Below, piece after piece: positions 10,755 through 22,929 of a stretch of 64,000 bases of DNA. The DNA is taken from the NCBI GenBank assembly GCA_016630905.1, contig WBMQ01000003.1, positions 2,418,001 to 2,482,000 on the forward strand, read 5' to 3'. Each line of letters opens with the position of its first letter. Position 1 is the stretch's first letter. The notes beneath the pieces were generated by a model. That model worked only from the letters and a program-made list of their open reading frames with translations, did no database searches and had not been told where the DNA came from. The position numbers and the translations under genes are program-made. This stretch comes from Capillidium heterosporum. Lineage: Eukaryota > Entomophthoromycota > Entomophthoromycetes > Entomophthorales > Capillidiaceae.

Positions 10755-11703
10755 CTTGAACGACTAACCTTAGCTTTAGCCAATGTAAAGACAAACTAAT
10801 TAATATAATGTATTATATGTTGTAAACAACTTGATTTTATCTCAATTTGGTTGCTCATTTCAATGAAAAACAAGCTATAGCTATAAGTTATTTATTTTTA
10901 TCGAATTTTAAAAATTTGGCTACTAAGTTTATATAATACAAATCTACCTTTCCAAATTTAAATTTAAGTATTTTTTCCAACTTTATATATTTTTGTTAAT
11001 GTGGTATGCCATCTTCAATGAAAGATCTTCTAAGCTAACTTACATCAGCTGTATTATCAAATTTAAAGTTAATTCTCAAACACTACTATCTTCAGCTATA
11101 TAAAATTTGTAGATATAAAGGTCGATAAATATCCACCTAGTCAACCTCAAAGCTATTAGTTTTCGAATCTATTTCATGTTTATTTATGATGTTGGCATCA
11201 AAATAACTTGCATACAGATACAGATACATAATAGATTTAGCAAAATTTACAATGCCTTGGTTAAAGAATTTACATTTTAACCATATTTCTGGCAAATACA
11301 GAATTAAAGCAAAGTAAAATTATTTGAATTTTACTTTTAAAGCTTTATAGGTGTATTCCAAAGGTAGATAATTTATATAGTGCTGCTGGTTGATAAAAGT
11401 ATAAAGTTGAAAAGTCAAATGTTGGAATTAGAAAAAATAAAATCTATTTGAAAGTCTAGAATCTACCAAAGTCAAATAGAAAACTCTGGAATACAAATAT
11501 AGTGTCATCCTTCAATTATAGCACCACTATCAAAAAGCTAGTCTACAAATCCAAAAAAGCGTGACTTTAAAGATGTGGTCAATATATTTTTAAAAGGGAG
11601 ATTACCAAAGAAATCCAAGCTAGATTAAATTCGAAGCGTACAAGTCAAGGTATACAGCTTTAAGCTCTTAGTAAATATAAATTTTTCGCAAATATACGTC
11701 AAT
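10755..11703. other. Intergenic, convergent 3' flanks
   Basis: AT-rich spacer between the 3' ends of the membrane-protein gene and SPT6. Nothing else seen. Confidence 0.5.
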
Positions 11704-14700
11704 TTAACGGTAGGAAGGTCCAGGGTACTTGGTAGGATCGGGATGGACGGTATGGCCCGGATCCATAAGGTTAGCTCGTGAAGGGTGGATGGGAGGTTGC
11801 TGTTGCTGGAGTTGGGGTTGCATACTGGGGTTGAACATGGCTGGGTTGGGTTGGGGGATGGGAGGTCGCGCCTGCTGAGGATGAACATACTGTGGTTGGG
11901 TTTGCATGTTGGGGTTAAATATAGGTTGGCCGGGGAAGGGTTGGGGTCGAGGTGGCATGAGTTGTGGTTGCTGCTGCTGGTTGTTGGCGTGGGGCGGTGG
12001 CTGCCTCGAGAGCATCATCTTGAGGCCGTTAATAAGGTGGTTGATGTCGGGGAATTCTTGGCCGTTGAGACGGTAGCCACTAGGGATGACCTTGACGTAC
12101 CAGACCTCGAATCGAGATTTAGCACCCAACTTGAAGCCTAAGATAAAGTAACCGGGGCGCTGATGGCACATGCAGAATCCGTAGATGGATTGCTTGGGCT
12201 GGGCCAAACTAGAGGCTGTGATCTTGGCCTCTAGGCCCTCAAGGTGGCCCTTGTAGTACTTGGGGTGGACGAGCATCGTCTGGACCAACTGGGTGACTTT
12301 GGTACGGTAGGCATTCTTGATTTCGTCCAACGATTTGTAGACCTTGTCGTCGATGGTGTAGGTATAGCCATGGTTGTTATCGGGGACCTCCAGGATGATG
12401 ATGTGCTGGTACACATCGTCATAGAACTTGTAAGCCATGGCAATATGGCTAATACCCATAGACGAAGGCCGCATCACCAAACTACCCATTGGCTTGGTGC
12501 TGAGGAAGTCTTGAGCCTGCTTGAAGTTCAAGGACCGGAAGACGTCGAGTGAGGCGGCACGAGGGTTGGGGATTATTTGCTTGGGAGCCGAGGGCTGTTC
12601 GACCGGTTTGGGTGCCGTGTAGTTGGAGGTCATCTTGCTGATATCGCGTGCAAGCTGACACTTTTCCTTCAAGAAATCTTCGTGCTTGAAGTGGCTATCC
12701 ACACCGTAGCCGCCTGGAGCTAGACTCTCTAGGGTGGCTCGCTTGCACTGGGCGATGTCAGCCTCCATCAGGGATAAGTCGACTGAGAAACGGTCGTAGT
12801 TGATACGGATCACGGCACAGGTGATAATCGAACCCTCACTCAACGCTTGAGGGTCAGGAACATTGCGCATGGGAAGTATTCCGTCAAGGCCATTGGTTAG
12901 GGAGCATACAACTATACGGTCTTTGATCCGACGCACTTGAACGGCTAGGACCATGTTGATGTGGAGGCTGGTACTTGTCTCTCCCGACAGCTGGACAAAG
13001 AGGTTTTCAACCGCGGTGGGGACGAATGGCTTGCGGTAGTCCTTGAATGGGTTCTGGATCTCCTTCTTAATCAAGTTGAGGGACGCTTTTTTATGGCTCT
13101 GGAATTTCTCAGTCAGGACCCGCGAGTAATCATCAAGATCGAGATCTAGGATCTTGGTTGGGTTACGGAAGAGTTCGGCTACATTCTGGGAGGCCAGTTC
13201 CAAATCATCTTCATCGTCATCGGCATCAACAGCATCAGCAGCCATCTTACGAACCAGCTTGTAGTCTTCCTGGTGGATGCGGGTCGCGTCCAGTACCTCC
13301 TCCGAATCGGGGAAGCAGATAAAGCCACATGTTTTGTTGAAGACTTTCTTGGGGACCAAATGGTGGGTGACGGCATCGGATCTTGTGCTGATGTCGGCCG
13401 TCACTTCTTCCATTTTCTGCATGAGATGGTGGGCCTTGCGAGGTCCAAGTCCTGGCAAATACTGCAGCAAGTTGGCTATACGTGGATTTTCCTTGGCCTT
13501 GAGGATGTTGACACCGACGTCGCTAACGACATTGATTAAGCGCCCGTTCGAGGCTGGCAGAAAGCACCTTTGGGTCAAGGAAGATCTGGTTGGGATGGAA
13601 CATGACGTTGGTGAGATTCTCTTTGAGCATGGCGTACTCGACAATGGGTTCCTGAACCAGCCGAGCCAGTGAGACGCAGTAACGCTGCAGCTTCAGCAAT
13701 CCAGGGAACTCCTCGTTGGCACGTTCTGAATTGAAGTAGAGGCGAGCGACTTCGTCGGTATGCATGATCACCTCGACGTTCTGGCCGGTGAGGAAAGAAC
13801 TCTGCGCTAGCTCACGAATACGGTCAAAGAACATCCGTGTGCTTAAATCAAACCCAGAGACAACGATGGCATCAGGATTAGACTTTGCCATGAATCTAGA
13901 GACTTTGTTTTGGGAAGTCTGATCACGCAAGTCACCAAAGTCAAGGGCGTCAGCTACAACTCCATTCTCATCCAAAAGGATACCAACGGAAGGTTCACGG
14001 TGGGCAGCTGAGTTGCCGGTAAAAGCAAGGATGCGCGACAGGGTTTTTGACTCGGGATTGGTCCGGTAGGGCGCCATTTTGAAGCGAGCTTCTGCCTCCT
14101 GTTGACAAAGACGGCCGAGATACTCTTCGGCTTGGGCACGTAGCTTTCGTTTAGTCCAGTCCTCAAAGAATGGAATGAGACGCTTCTTACAGGCCGTCAC
14201 AACTACCCATTTGCGAAACCTATTCCATTTCTCGGTGCTAGGAACGGCGAGATTCTCACTAAGGTACAGTTTTACGAGGTTGTCAACGTAGTCGTCTTGG
14301 GCAAGCATTGTCACCTTAATTTTCACCAATCCTTCCCTCTCAGCCTGCAGCATCAATAGTATTTGCTCATCGTTAAAGCTGTGGACCGGTTTGTTAGCAA
14401 GGTACTTGAAACGGAAGAAGCGATGGTCGCTGTCGATATCTTTCAGACCCTGGTTGGTTGGTGCTACTGCGATCACCGAGTTGTTCTCAAACATGGCGCG
14501 GAAAAAGCGTCGCAGTTTGAGATCGTGGAACATCTGATGGATCAAGTATCGCTCCAAGAAGTCAAGCACACTCTTTGGTGTAGGGAGCTTGTCGCACTTG
14601 AATTTCTCGGCAAATACCATGGGTTCATCGTGAATATCCTTGGGTTTATACATGCGAGCACCTACCTCAACGTTCATACCCAGGTTACGTGCTGATATAC

Positions 14701-16193
14701 AGACTTGCTCAACAGCCTCCTTCAAGTTACATTGTCGATACTTTTCAATTATTGATCTATCGACAGGTCGAGGCCTTTGAGTTTTATCGTTACTTCGCTC
14801 AGCGGCATTGGGATCATGGAACATCGCATTCACATAATCGTACAGGTCGTACACGGTTTCGATACAGTCGGCTGTCTCCAACATCTCAACGACGTAGTCG
14901 TCACTGCGGCCTTCATTCTTGAAGGTTGGCAAGTTGCTCTGGAAAGTCCTCAAACTCAAAAAGTACTGTTTGCACTGCAAGTCCAAATCGAAAAGGTACC
15001 ACAGATCCTCCAGTTCTATAAGGCGGTATATCTCGTTGCAGCTAGACTCAGGGTCAATTAAGAAGTCTTCGCGGTATTGCCAAATAAAAGGAACTTCCTG
15101 GTGATCTTTGTTGAAGAACATTAGAACATTGTTGACAATTTCCTTGATCTGAAGTCGGTTGTTCGAAAGGGCTAAGGAAGAAGCTCTTGAGTTATCGGCA
15201 AAAAACCTAGCCTGGGTCCATTCATATTCTTCAAAGTGGCTGTCATCTTGGGAGGAATATTTAGCTTGAAGTTCGATCCTTTCTTGTAGACGCTCGGGTA
15301 GGTCACTCTTCCGAATATCCATATCCCGCTTAGTCATCATACGCGCTTCCAGCTCCTTGATATCGTACATTCGCACCAGCATATCGTCGAACGATTCTTT
15401 GGGATCCACCTTCTTCTCTTCGACTTTCTCGTACATAGCGTACTCGTAATCTTTACCAGCTCCAAAAATTTCATAAAGTAACTCGCGCTCCCTACATCAA
15501 GAGATAAGTACAAAAGCAAAAATAATAGGCATACTCAAGGTCGACCCCACCTTCTTCCATCCTACGGATTGATTCAAGACGTCTTTTGCGGGCTATTTCA
15601 CGGCGAGCTTCTCTTTCCTTTTCATCTATTCCTTCCTGATCATCCTCTTCAATATCGTGGTCGATAAAATCAACTAGATCGTCGTCCGAATATTGTTCAC
15701 CGGCAACTTCATCGTCATCGTCGAACATTCCACCAAGACCATCCGAATCTCGATCTGCCTCTCTTCTATAATTAACTTCGGGTTCTGATGCCTCAAAATC
15801 GGAGCCCCCATAATCGTCCAACTTTTGGTTCCGTGATTTCGACTTGAACTGATTAGCTTGAGAAAATTATAAAAAACTTACGCCAGACTTTTCAAATGTT
15901 ATACCAGCATTCTCTTCTAAAAGTGCCAAATCGTCTTCATCCAGTTCTTCGTCAGAATGCTTCTTGCGCTTCTTTTTACTCTTACGCTTCGATACATTTT
16001 CGGTTTCCTCTTCCAATTCTTCGTCGTCATCGATAACAAAGCCGTCGTTTTCGAAATTTTGGTTTGCATCGTCTCCTTCCTCGTCGTCAAATAAATCTTC
16101 ATCTAAGGAATCGTACTCAATTCTTCCTCGGCGATTGCTCTGAGCCCTCGACCGAATTGGCATATCAATGTCGGAATCGGAATCGAATGACAT
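11704..16193 (-). CDS. SPT6: Transcription elongation factor and histone chaperone Spt6, with a +1 frame break
   Basis: About 1470 residues. Exons 15882-16193, 15535-15848 and 11704-15491, with introns of 33 nt and 43 nt. Order along the protein: acidic Asp/Glu- and Ser-rich N-terminus (1-210), the Tex-like core, a YqgF-type domain near 710-790 (DAIVVSGFD), helix-hairpin-helix GLGPRKAHHL near 885, an S1 domain near 1050-1115, tandem SH2 domains from about 1200 (phosphate-binding Arg in GSLVMRPSS) and a Pro/Gln-rich tail from about 1370. Spt6 travels with RNA polymerase II, rebuilds nucleosomes and binds the Rpb1 linker through its SH2 pair. One extra base at 13536-13537 (CTTAATC on the coding strand) sends the frame to TAG within five codons; skipping it gives LERALINVVSDVGV, as in the family. 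The gene is normally essential, so this break is unlikely to be a simple null. Introns cannot explain it: no GT-AG pair of suitable length lies there. Confidence 0.95.
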
Positions 16194-16659
16194 ACTTTCT
16201 TTTCGATTTTAAGTAAACCTGCAAACTAAATTGTAAAGGCGAGTTGGGCTGTTCAAGTTGAATATGGCTTAGGCTGGCTTGGAGATAAAAGTAAAACTTT
16301 TTAGGCTTAATTTCCAGAGAAGATTACTTTCCAAAATCCACCAGGAAAGCTACTTGTGTTAGTTGCATTTGCATTGCCGTTTTTAATTGGGTTGAGCTTG
16401 GAAGTATTTCATCATATTTGAGCTTATACAAAGAGAATCAACTTCCAAATTGCAAAATCAAGAACAGCTTCTAAAAAACAACTTTACAGCACAACTAAGT
16501 ATCAGAATCCATTAATTCAAAAAGGCAAAATGCTTGAGAGCTACCTATTGAAATTCTAAATGTAATATTGTAACAGCTGAATCCGAAAAAGTTTTTAAAG
16601 GTCCAATTTATATTCAAACTTTTCAAGTCGCTTGCGGAAACCCATACCTTTAACAATGA
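16194..16659. other. Upstream region of SPT6
   Basis: AT-rich, no coding frame; presumed promoter of SPT6 on the minus strand. No clear TATA or factor site picked out. Confidence 0.4.
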
Positions 16660-17942
16660 CTTTTATTTATTGCCTACTTTCAGCATCTCAGAGAAACCAA
16701 AGCCTCCTAGAAAGACTAGAAATATCATGGAAGGTAACGGGTTTTTTATAAGAAAGTTGTATCTCTTTAAAGATTTTAAATGCGACATGGAAGATCAATT
16801 TTTAAACCTGAATATTCCGAGCCTTGGAAGGATCATTTATTTTATAAGAAAGAGCAACGACTCAATTACAAACTGATTAGTACACCTCACTAACAAGATA
16901 AAGACTTTGAATCTCTTGATGATCGTTAAATTTTCTACCTGCTTCCGCATCTTAAAGAAGCTGATAAACCAACTAACCAACTTACAACTGAGTTGCCTTG
17001 GGAACGCATAACATTTTTTCTTTATCAATATCATTAGCCCCAACTTCAGACACCTAGTACTAGTATTGAACGAAACTAATGTCGAAAAACTTTCTACCAT
17101 CTCAAAAATCTTCCCTAACTTGAAGGTATTCCATTTCAATACACGACTACGAATTGTCCAAAATGCAACTGAGAAAGCTTTCCCCGTATTTCAAAATGTA
17201 GTATATCTGACTTTAGACCTTAGCCCCAAGTTTCTGGTACTTGCATTAAGAAGGAAATATTATCTCATAGCTCCAGAACTTTCATCTCAAATCCAAAGGA
17301 CCTAAGAAACCTAGTAAGAACATCTTTATCAGTTTGACTAGCCGGCCTGAGATTAAAAGAGTCCAGTTTCACACTGTACCCAATAAGTACTTCCAAGGTG
17401 GTTGCTTCAACAAGTAACTGACTTTACTTTGCACAACATCGACAGCGGTTACTTCTATTTCCTTCACTTTTTAGATTTGTTTGTGCCACTGATAAAGTTC
17501 AAGTGTTATGATTCCATTCATCATAAGCTTTTTGAGACCAATATACTGTCAACTCACCTTCTGTACTTGAGTTTGGAGCATGTGAATAATGTTGCTTTGC
17601 AGTTCACCACCTGACCTATAGAAGCTAGACCTGAAGCTAACTTTAATTCCTTGAGCTATGTTAACTTAATTGACTTTTACCCCAACTTTGTTACTTGGTT
17701 TAGGAAGGCTGTGGATCCTACAGTTAGCTTCCAAGTATCAAATCAATCGTTGGATCCTTGTCGAAATTCATAAAGTGATGAGTAGCTTATTCAAGTGCTA
17801 CAATAAAGACTATACTATAAAAGGTTTAATTTATATACTTTATGTTGGCTGGTTGACCTCGTCGAAGCGTCTGATCACTGACATGAACTTCCAGTCAAAT
17901 GGGTTTGGCCAAACTTGGGGAGTCCTTTGGCATGGAACGTGA
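16660..17942 (+). pseudogene. Degraded leucine-rich-repeat / F-box-like gene
   Basis: One frame stays protein-like from about 16670 to 17303 although broken by TGA at about 16874 and TAA at about 17010 and 17303. It contains leucine-rich-repeat-style stretches such as NLKVFHFNTRL, FQNVVYLTLDLSPKF and, further on at 17402-17614, HLLYLSLEHVNNVAL. Around 17310-17400 and 17640-17760 the coding-like sequence moves to other frames (VTWFRKAVDP), so there are indels as well as nonsense changes. No F-box itself is clearly visible. Such LRR genes are often large, fast-turnover families in fungi. It is not functional as read. Confidence 0.55.
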
Positions 17943-19493
17943 CATGTTTAATCGTGTCGTGGGCTGGCTAATATAGATGCGACAGTTGCTTTACAATCAA
18001 TAAAAATATTAAAAACTCTCAATCACTGCAAAACTATCAGTTAGAAATCTTTTTAAAACGGTTTATTAAATTCTACTTAAATTAGGATTTTAAAATCTAA
18101 AGACCTGAAAACAACGAAAACCCAAATCCAAAAGATAGAAAAAGGCTCCTTTTCTGTACAAGAGCTCTGATATATATATCGTAGCTTAGGAGAAAGTCAT
18201 AGCTTGGTGATGCGTAAGTGGGTTCTTTTTCAACGGAAAGGTGGGTATGTGCTCTAGCTGTAGTAACTACTGCTGAAGTTAAAATCCAATTATTTGTATC
18301 TAAAAAGGATAATCAATCCAAGATAGAATTGAGTGAGTTGGTAGCTAATTAAGGTAGTGGGAGATGGATGTATAGTGATTTAAAATGCGAGAAAATGGCC
18401 TGTGAAAAATAAAAATACATAACCCAAAACACATTGTCGGGTAGTAACATAAATGTAAGCTACCTATGAAAAATAAAATTATTCGATATTCGATATACGA
18501 CTTAGCTGAAAAGCTAAATTGCCATATATTATAGTATATTCTTGTTTTTTATATTATATTTGATGTCTTTTTTACCTAAAAGTGCGATAATAAACTTTAC
18601 AATAGATAATTATATTATATTTATAAAGCAATAATACATATCTTTATAATATAAAGAAAAATTAATATTTATAAAAAGAAATACTATTCTAAAATTTTAA
18701 ATATTTAGTCAAATCTACCTTTATATTTTTAATACCTGAATTTATATAATAACAATATAATTTATTAATAGCCAATCTATTTTTTAAACTGTATTAATTA
18801 TGAAATTCTGATGTAGTTTATTATTACATGTATGTTTGAATAGCAATTTAAAAATAAATATTGTGAAAGCTAATTGCATCAAATGTAACGAAATCTCGGA
18901 AGGCTCCTCCAAAAAATCAGCTTAACGAGCTTTCTAGCTTGCCGAACTCTAGCCTTAAGGCATGCAGTAACCAGTAATATGAATTGAGTTTGGCATTGCT
19001 TTATAATTAAAATTCGAAACTCAAGCACTTTAATTTCTGTATCCCATCAATCGCCACTTTGCTAGGCAATTTATATTAGATTGAAATACTTTTAGCAACT
19101 AATTAGACTCTAGTCACATAGGAATCAGCTCTTAGAAGGTAGATTCTTGGTTACAATCGTAGAAACTCCAAGCTGGATTACAACCTGAACCAATCTATCA
19201 ATCCACCTTTTTCCTTTTGCTTCTCTGGTAAAACACTACCTGTTTTACTCAATCGCTATCCCTACTGCAGATAATGATTAACTTGTGAGTTGTAAAGCTT
19301 CATAAATGTAATGCCCTGGTATAGCCTTCAAGACATAATGAATATAGGTTGCTTTTAATGTTACTTTCGCTGTCAGTATCTCTATTCATTTATCTACTTC
19401 CACCTCCTATCCTATATAAATCCTCTGACTTGCGTAGCTTTTTGACGTGATTATTTCACAATAGAGACATCGATTCCCCTTTATTTAATAATC
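17943..19493. other. Intergenic, very AT-rich
   Basis: The stretch 18480-18860 is almost pure A/T with short runs. A few GC-richer segments (18900-19000, 19180-19280) may be relics, but no frame persists. Nothing callable. Confidence 0.4.
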
Positions 19494-19835
19494 ATGTCAA
19501 AAGTTATACAGGCCACAGACAGGTCTTTATTTGCTGGATTTATTGAAAAGTTGGGTCATAAGCATAATATGCAAACGTTTGTAGTTATAGACAATGTTAA
19601 ATTGCACTGTAGCAAAGATATCCAAGAACTTTTCAAAAACTCAATTCACACTTGTCACTTTTTACCAACACATTCCCTAATGTTCAACTCGATTGAAACA
19701 ATGTTTAGTAAACTTAAAAAAATTGTTAGAAATGCATGAAAGGATAAAGAAGATATGTTCAATCTGATTAAATAAGCACAGAGTATGATCAGGCCTAAGG
19801 GCTGTGAAGGTTGGATGACATTGCATCAAAAATAA
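19494..19835 (+). mobile_element. Remnant of a Tc1/mariner-like DDE transposase
   Basis: The open frame to 19739 reads TFVVIDNVKLHCSKDIQELF then CHFLPTHSLMFNSIETMFSKLKK, matching the end of a DDE-superfamily transposase core: the second catalytic Asp in V-DN, then the LP-xxS-xxN-xIE block carrying the third acidic residue. After a TGA the same frame continues with coding-like sequence (MIRPKGCEGWMTLHQK) through two more stops. The first catalytic Asp and the DNA-binding half are not visible upstream and I found no terminal inverted repeats. It is a dead fragment. Confidence 0.6.
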
Positions 19836-20431
19836 CACCTATTGTTTAAAGGGAGAAAATGGCACTTTTGGAAACTAAATAAACATTTATATATAAAACT
19901 ATTCTCAAGTAATATATACTTTGAATTTCTCATAGTTTTGCTCAAAGGTAAAATTAAAATTTAACTCGGCAGCTTGGACACTTTTATTAGCTAATTTCGC
20001 CATACTGACTTGATACTTTTACCAGTTTGGTCTAAAAATACGATAGTTCGATAGACTATCGAAGTTGGACGGTTGGTTAAGCTTAGCGGTATCTTTGTCC
20101 AGCAAACTTTTTGGAAGATCGTTTGCTTTGATACTAAAAATTACAGACTTTTCAAAAAGAAAGGTTACCAAAGTTGTGTGGAAAAGTATACCAGCTTCTG
20201 TGCCTCATGGCTTCAAATTTCGATCATATACATTGAAATGACAGTTTCCAAGCTTTGGAAAAAATCCAAGAACTTCAATAAGATTAGTTCTAATACAGAA
20301 ACTGATAACTGTAGAACAAATATGGACTACTTTATGATAGTTACATTCTTTCAACTAAGCACTCGAGTAAAAATAGTTTAAAGTATGAAAGTGATTATAT
20401 TTATTCAGCTAAAAATGAATAAACACAACCC
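19836..20431. other. Intergenic with a possible gene relic
   Basis: A short inverted repeat at about 20041-20061 (CGATAGT ... ACTATCG). The open frame 20073-20381 reads QQTFWKIVCFDTKNYRLFKKKG, reminiscent of the start of F-box-type proteins, but too short and unsupported to call. Confidence 0.3.
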
Positions 20432-21926
20432 CTATCCCAAAGTTAAAGGGATAGACAGTTTGTAGTGGAAGAAGTTGGTAGGATCCCATTTATCTTTAAC
20501 TTGGACGAGTCGATCCAAATTACCACCGTAGTATCGAAGTAAATTTGCTTTCACATCTTTAGTATCGGAGCCTAAATTGTTGAAGTAAGCCATACCATTA
20601 ACCAATCCATTATCTTGAGCTCCCTTTGTGAACTGCGCCAACCATTTCGATGCCGAATGCCCTTGATCTTGCGAAGGCGTTTGAACGGAGATTCGATAGG
20701 CAAATAAAGTGTTACGATTGGGGAAGCTGGTAGCATCGGGAGCGATTTGCGAGATCTTGCCACCTTGCATATCTGCTATCAAGTATCCACTGTCTGGGCT
20801 GCTATCCAGCAAGGATTTCAACGTTTGCAACTGCAGACTATTGAGTACTTTGTCGTTGTAGAAACTGTTAACGTCCATGTAATCGATGGGGTTGTCCTGT
20901 CTAGTCAGCGTAGCTAGATCTTGGGCTGTCTTAACTTTGGCTAGGCCAGAAAAGGTCTTGATCATGTCAATAAAACTCATACTCTCCTTAATGTTGTCCA
21001 ACTTGTAACCAGGGGGGAACTGTTTCAACATAGAATTGGCCAGCGCTTCGTTCTGGAAATCACTTCCACTGTTGATTACCGTGTTTATACTGAACCCATG
21101 GACTTTGTTGATGGATAGCACTTGAAGTAATGGAAAAGTCGGGTCTGCTTGCAGCAAACTTTTGATAAGCGTCATAAACTTGTACAAAATTGTCAAAGGG
21201 GTAGGCTAAAGTTACTTTAAGTATGTTGGCCTTCACTTTGAAGGCTTTGAACTTGAATTTGGTGACAATACCGAAGTTCCCACTACCGCCACCACGTAGA
21301 GCCCAAAATAGATCTGGATTAGAATGGCTGTTTGCTACTTGTACGTTGCCCGAACTGTCGACTAGTTCCACTTCAACCAGATTATCGATCATCATTCCAT
21401 ATTTTCTTACAGAAAGACCAAAGCCACCACCTAACGTAATTCCTGAGATTCCAATGAGAGGGTAAGTTCCAGCTGGTAGTCCATAGTTCCCGGCAGTCCA
21501 CAGCTTGTAGTACATGGGGCCTAACAGTGTACCGGGGCCAAAGCTTGCGATTTGAGTTGCATTGTCCATCTCGAAGCTATTCATACGAACTAAGTCGATG
21601 ACTATAGTCTGGTTGTTGTTCATGGAGTAGTTGTTGTAGCTGTGTCCACCACTGCGGGCTACTACGGTGACACCATTAGACCGGGCACATTTGATGATGG
21701 TACTTATATCTTGGGTTGAAGTGACTTCAATAAAGCCTTGGGGATTAATAATGTCACGTAAGTTCCATTGGTAGTCGGCGGTCTTGTAAGCAGAGTTTGT
21801 GGGACCGAGGATGATTTGGTTGGGTTGGATCTTGGAGTTCAAGAGGCAGGTTTGGAACTGGGTAAAGTTGGGTGCACTTTGAACTAGGTTTGTAAGGAGG
21901 AGTGGGATAGAAAGTAAGCCTAACAT
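20432..21926 (-). pseudogene. Berberine-bridge-type FAD oxidase, copy 1, broken by a +1 frameshift
   Basis: A 497-residue secreted FAD-linked oxidase if one base is ignored; length is 3n+1. Signal peptide MLGLLSIPLLLTNLVQSAP, FAD-binding PP-loop region with RSGGHSYNNY (His for covalent FAD) and the BBE C-terminal motif DPTNFFHYKLSIPL. The position of the second FAD-linking cysteine is Tyr (GTYPLIGISG). Against copies 2-4, an extra base sits in GCTATCCATC (coding strand) at about 21113-21114; the upstream frame then runs on to a stop at 21060 and the downstream frame takes over. No introns occur in this family here, so the break is genuine in the sequence. Its promoter and first ~450 coding bases match copies 2 and 4 almost exactly, in inverted orientation, so it is young. 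It is a recent pseudogene, a base-call error, or a frameshifted gene. Confidence 0.85.
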
Positions 21927-22225
21927 TTGTAATTTTTGTTTTGAGTGTTAGATGTACAGCAACGATGCTTCCACAATTTATATACCAACTTCAAAGCGTA
22001 ACTGAACCTATGCGTACATCATCGTACAAGAATATACCTTTGAATTCGCGTTAAAGTTTGACAGCTACTTCTCAATTCAGCAAAAATGCAATTCTGCTTC
22101 AGTTGTATTTGTAAAGGATCGCACATTCTTGCTTATTTGAAAAGTATCTTTCAATGCGTATACGAAGTCCAAGTTCCAGCAGCCTTTTTTAAGTTTGGAT
22201 GGTGTTCAAAGTAAAGTTTACAAAG
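21470..22225 (-). repeat. Inverted copy of the shared oxidase promoter and 5' coding module
   Basis: Minus-strand match to 25030-25755 and 32060-32770. The part from the TATA box to about codon 152 is nearly identical; the upstream part is similar but has more changes. A still more distant block near 22380-22440 matches 31690-31750 in opposite orientation, so the duplicated segment extended further. Confidence 0.8.
21976..21984 (-). promoter_or_regulatory. TATA box of FAD oxidase copy 1
   Basis: TATATAAAT on the minus strand, starting 58 bases before the ATG at 21926. The same element sits at the same distance in all four oxidase genes. Confidence 0.6.
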
Positions 22226-22929
22226 CACTAAAAATAGGCGATGATGATATACAGTGTATAAATATACTGGTAAAGTTTTGAACTGGTTAAGGGGGATAGC
22301 CTTTAATTGTGATGGTGCTAAAACTGATATACCTTCACAACTAGTTCAGCCTACCTCTTCCATCGTTTTGGAAGGGGATCAACTCGCGTTTACTTTGCAG
22401 TTAAAAATATGGCATTGAGACTGCTGCAGTTTTGGACTCATGAACTCCCAATTTGTACAACCATAAAGTTATGGAACTAGGCTGGACACTAGCTGTCAGA
22501 AGTAGAAAATTTAAAAGCTCAAAGCCAAGCTGTATCTATTTGAAATAAAGTGAGGCCATTGGTCATTCTAATATAAGGGTTGTATAGGTGTTTTAAATTG
22601 AATGTGTCGGCTGGATTAGCTGGTGCGTTCTTTGAGCATCATTCCTTCAAAGTATAATTACTTTGATATAAAATTTGCATTGTATTGAAGGGTTACTACT
22701 ATACATAAATTTGTTGTTTAGTTGTAGTAAGCTACTTATATGATTCAGTTCACCTACCAACGAGTTTAATAAATGCATCTGTGTTTATATATAAATAAGT
22801 CCTTAGATAGAAAAAGCCTATATAGCATGTACAAAGCTTACTCAAATGTCCAAAATTAAACTATATAAAAATGTTGTCCCACGGTATTGTTTATTAATTA
22901 AGTATTTAAATATGTTCCCATCCTTCAAA
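21985..22929. other. Intergenic between oxidase copy 1 and the small secreted protein gene
   Basis: Contains the duplicated promoter segment described separately and a block at about 22380-22440 repeated in inverted orientation at 31690-31750. No coding frame seen. Confidence 0.5.
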
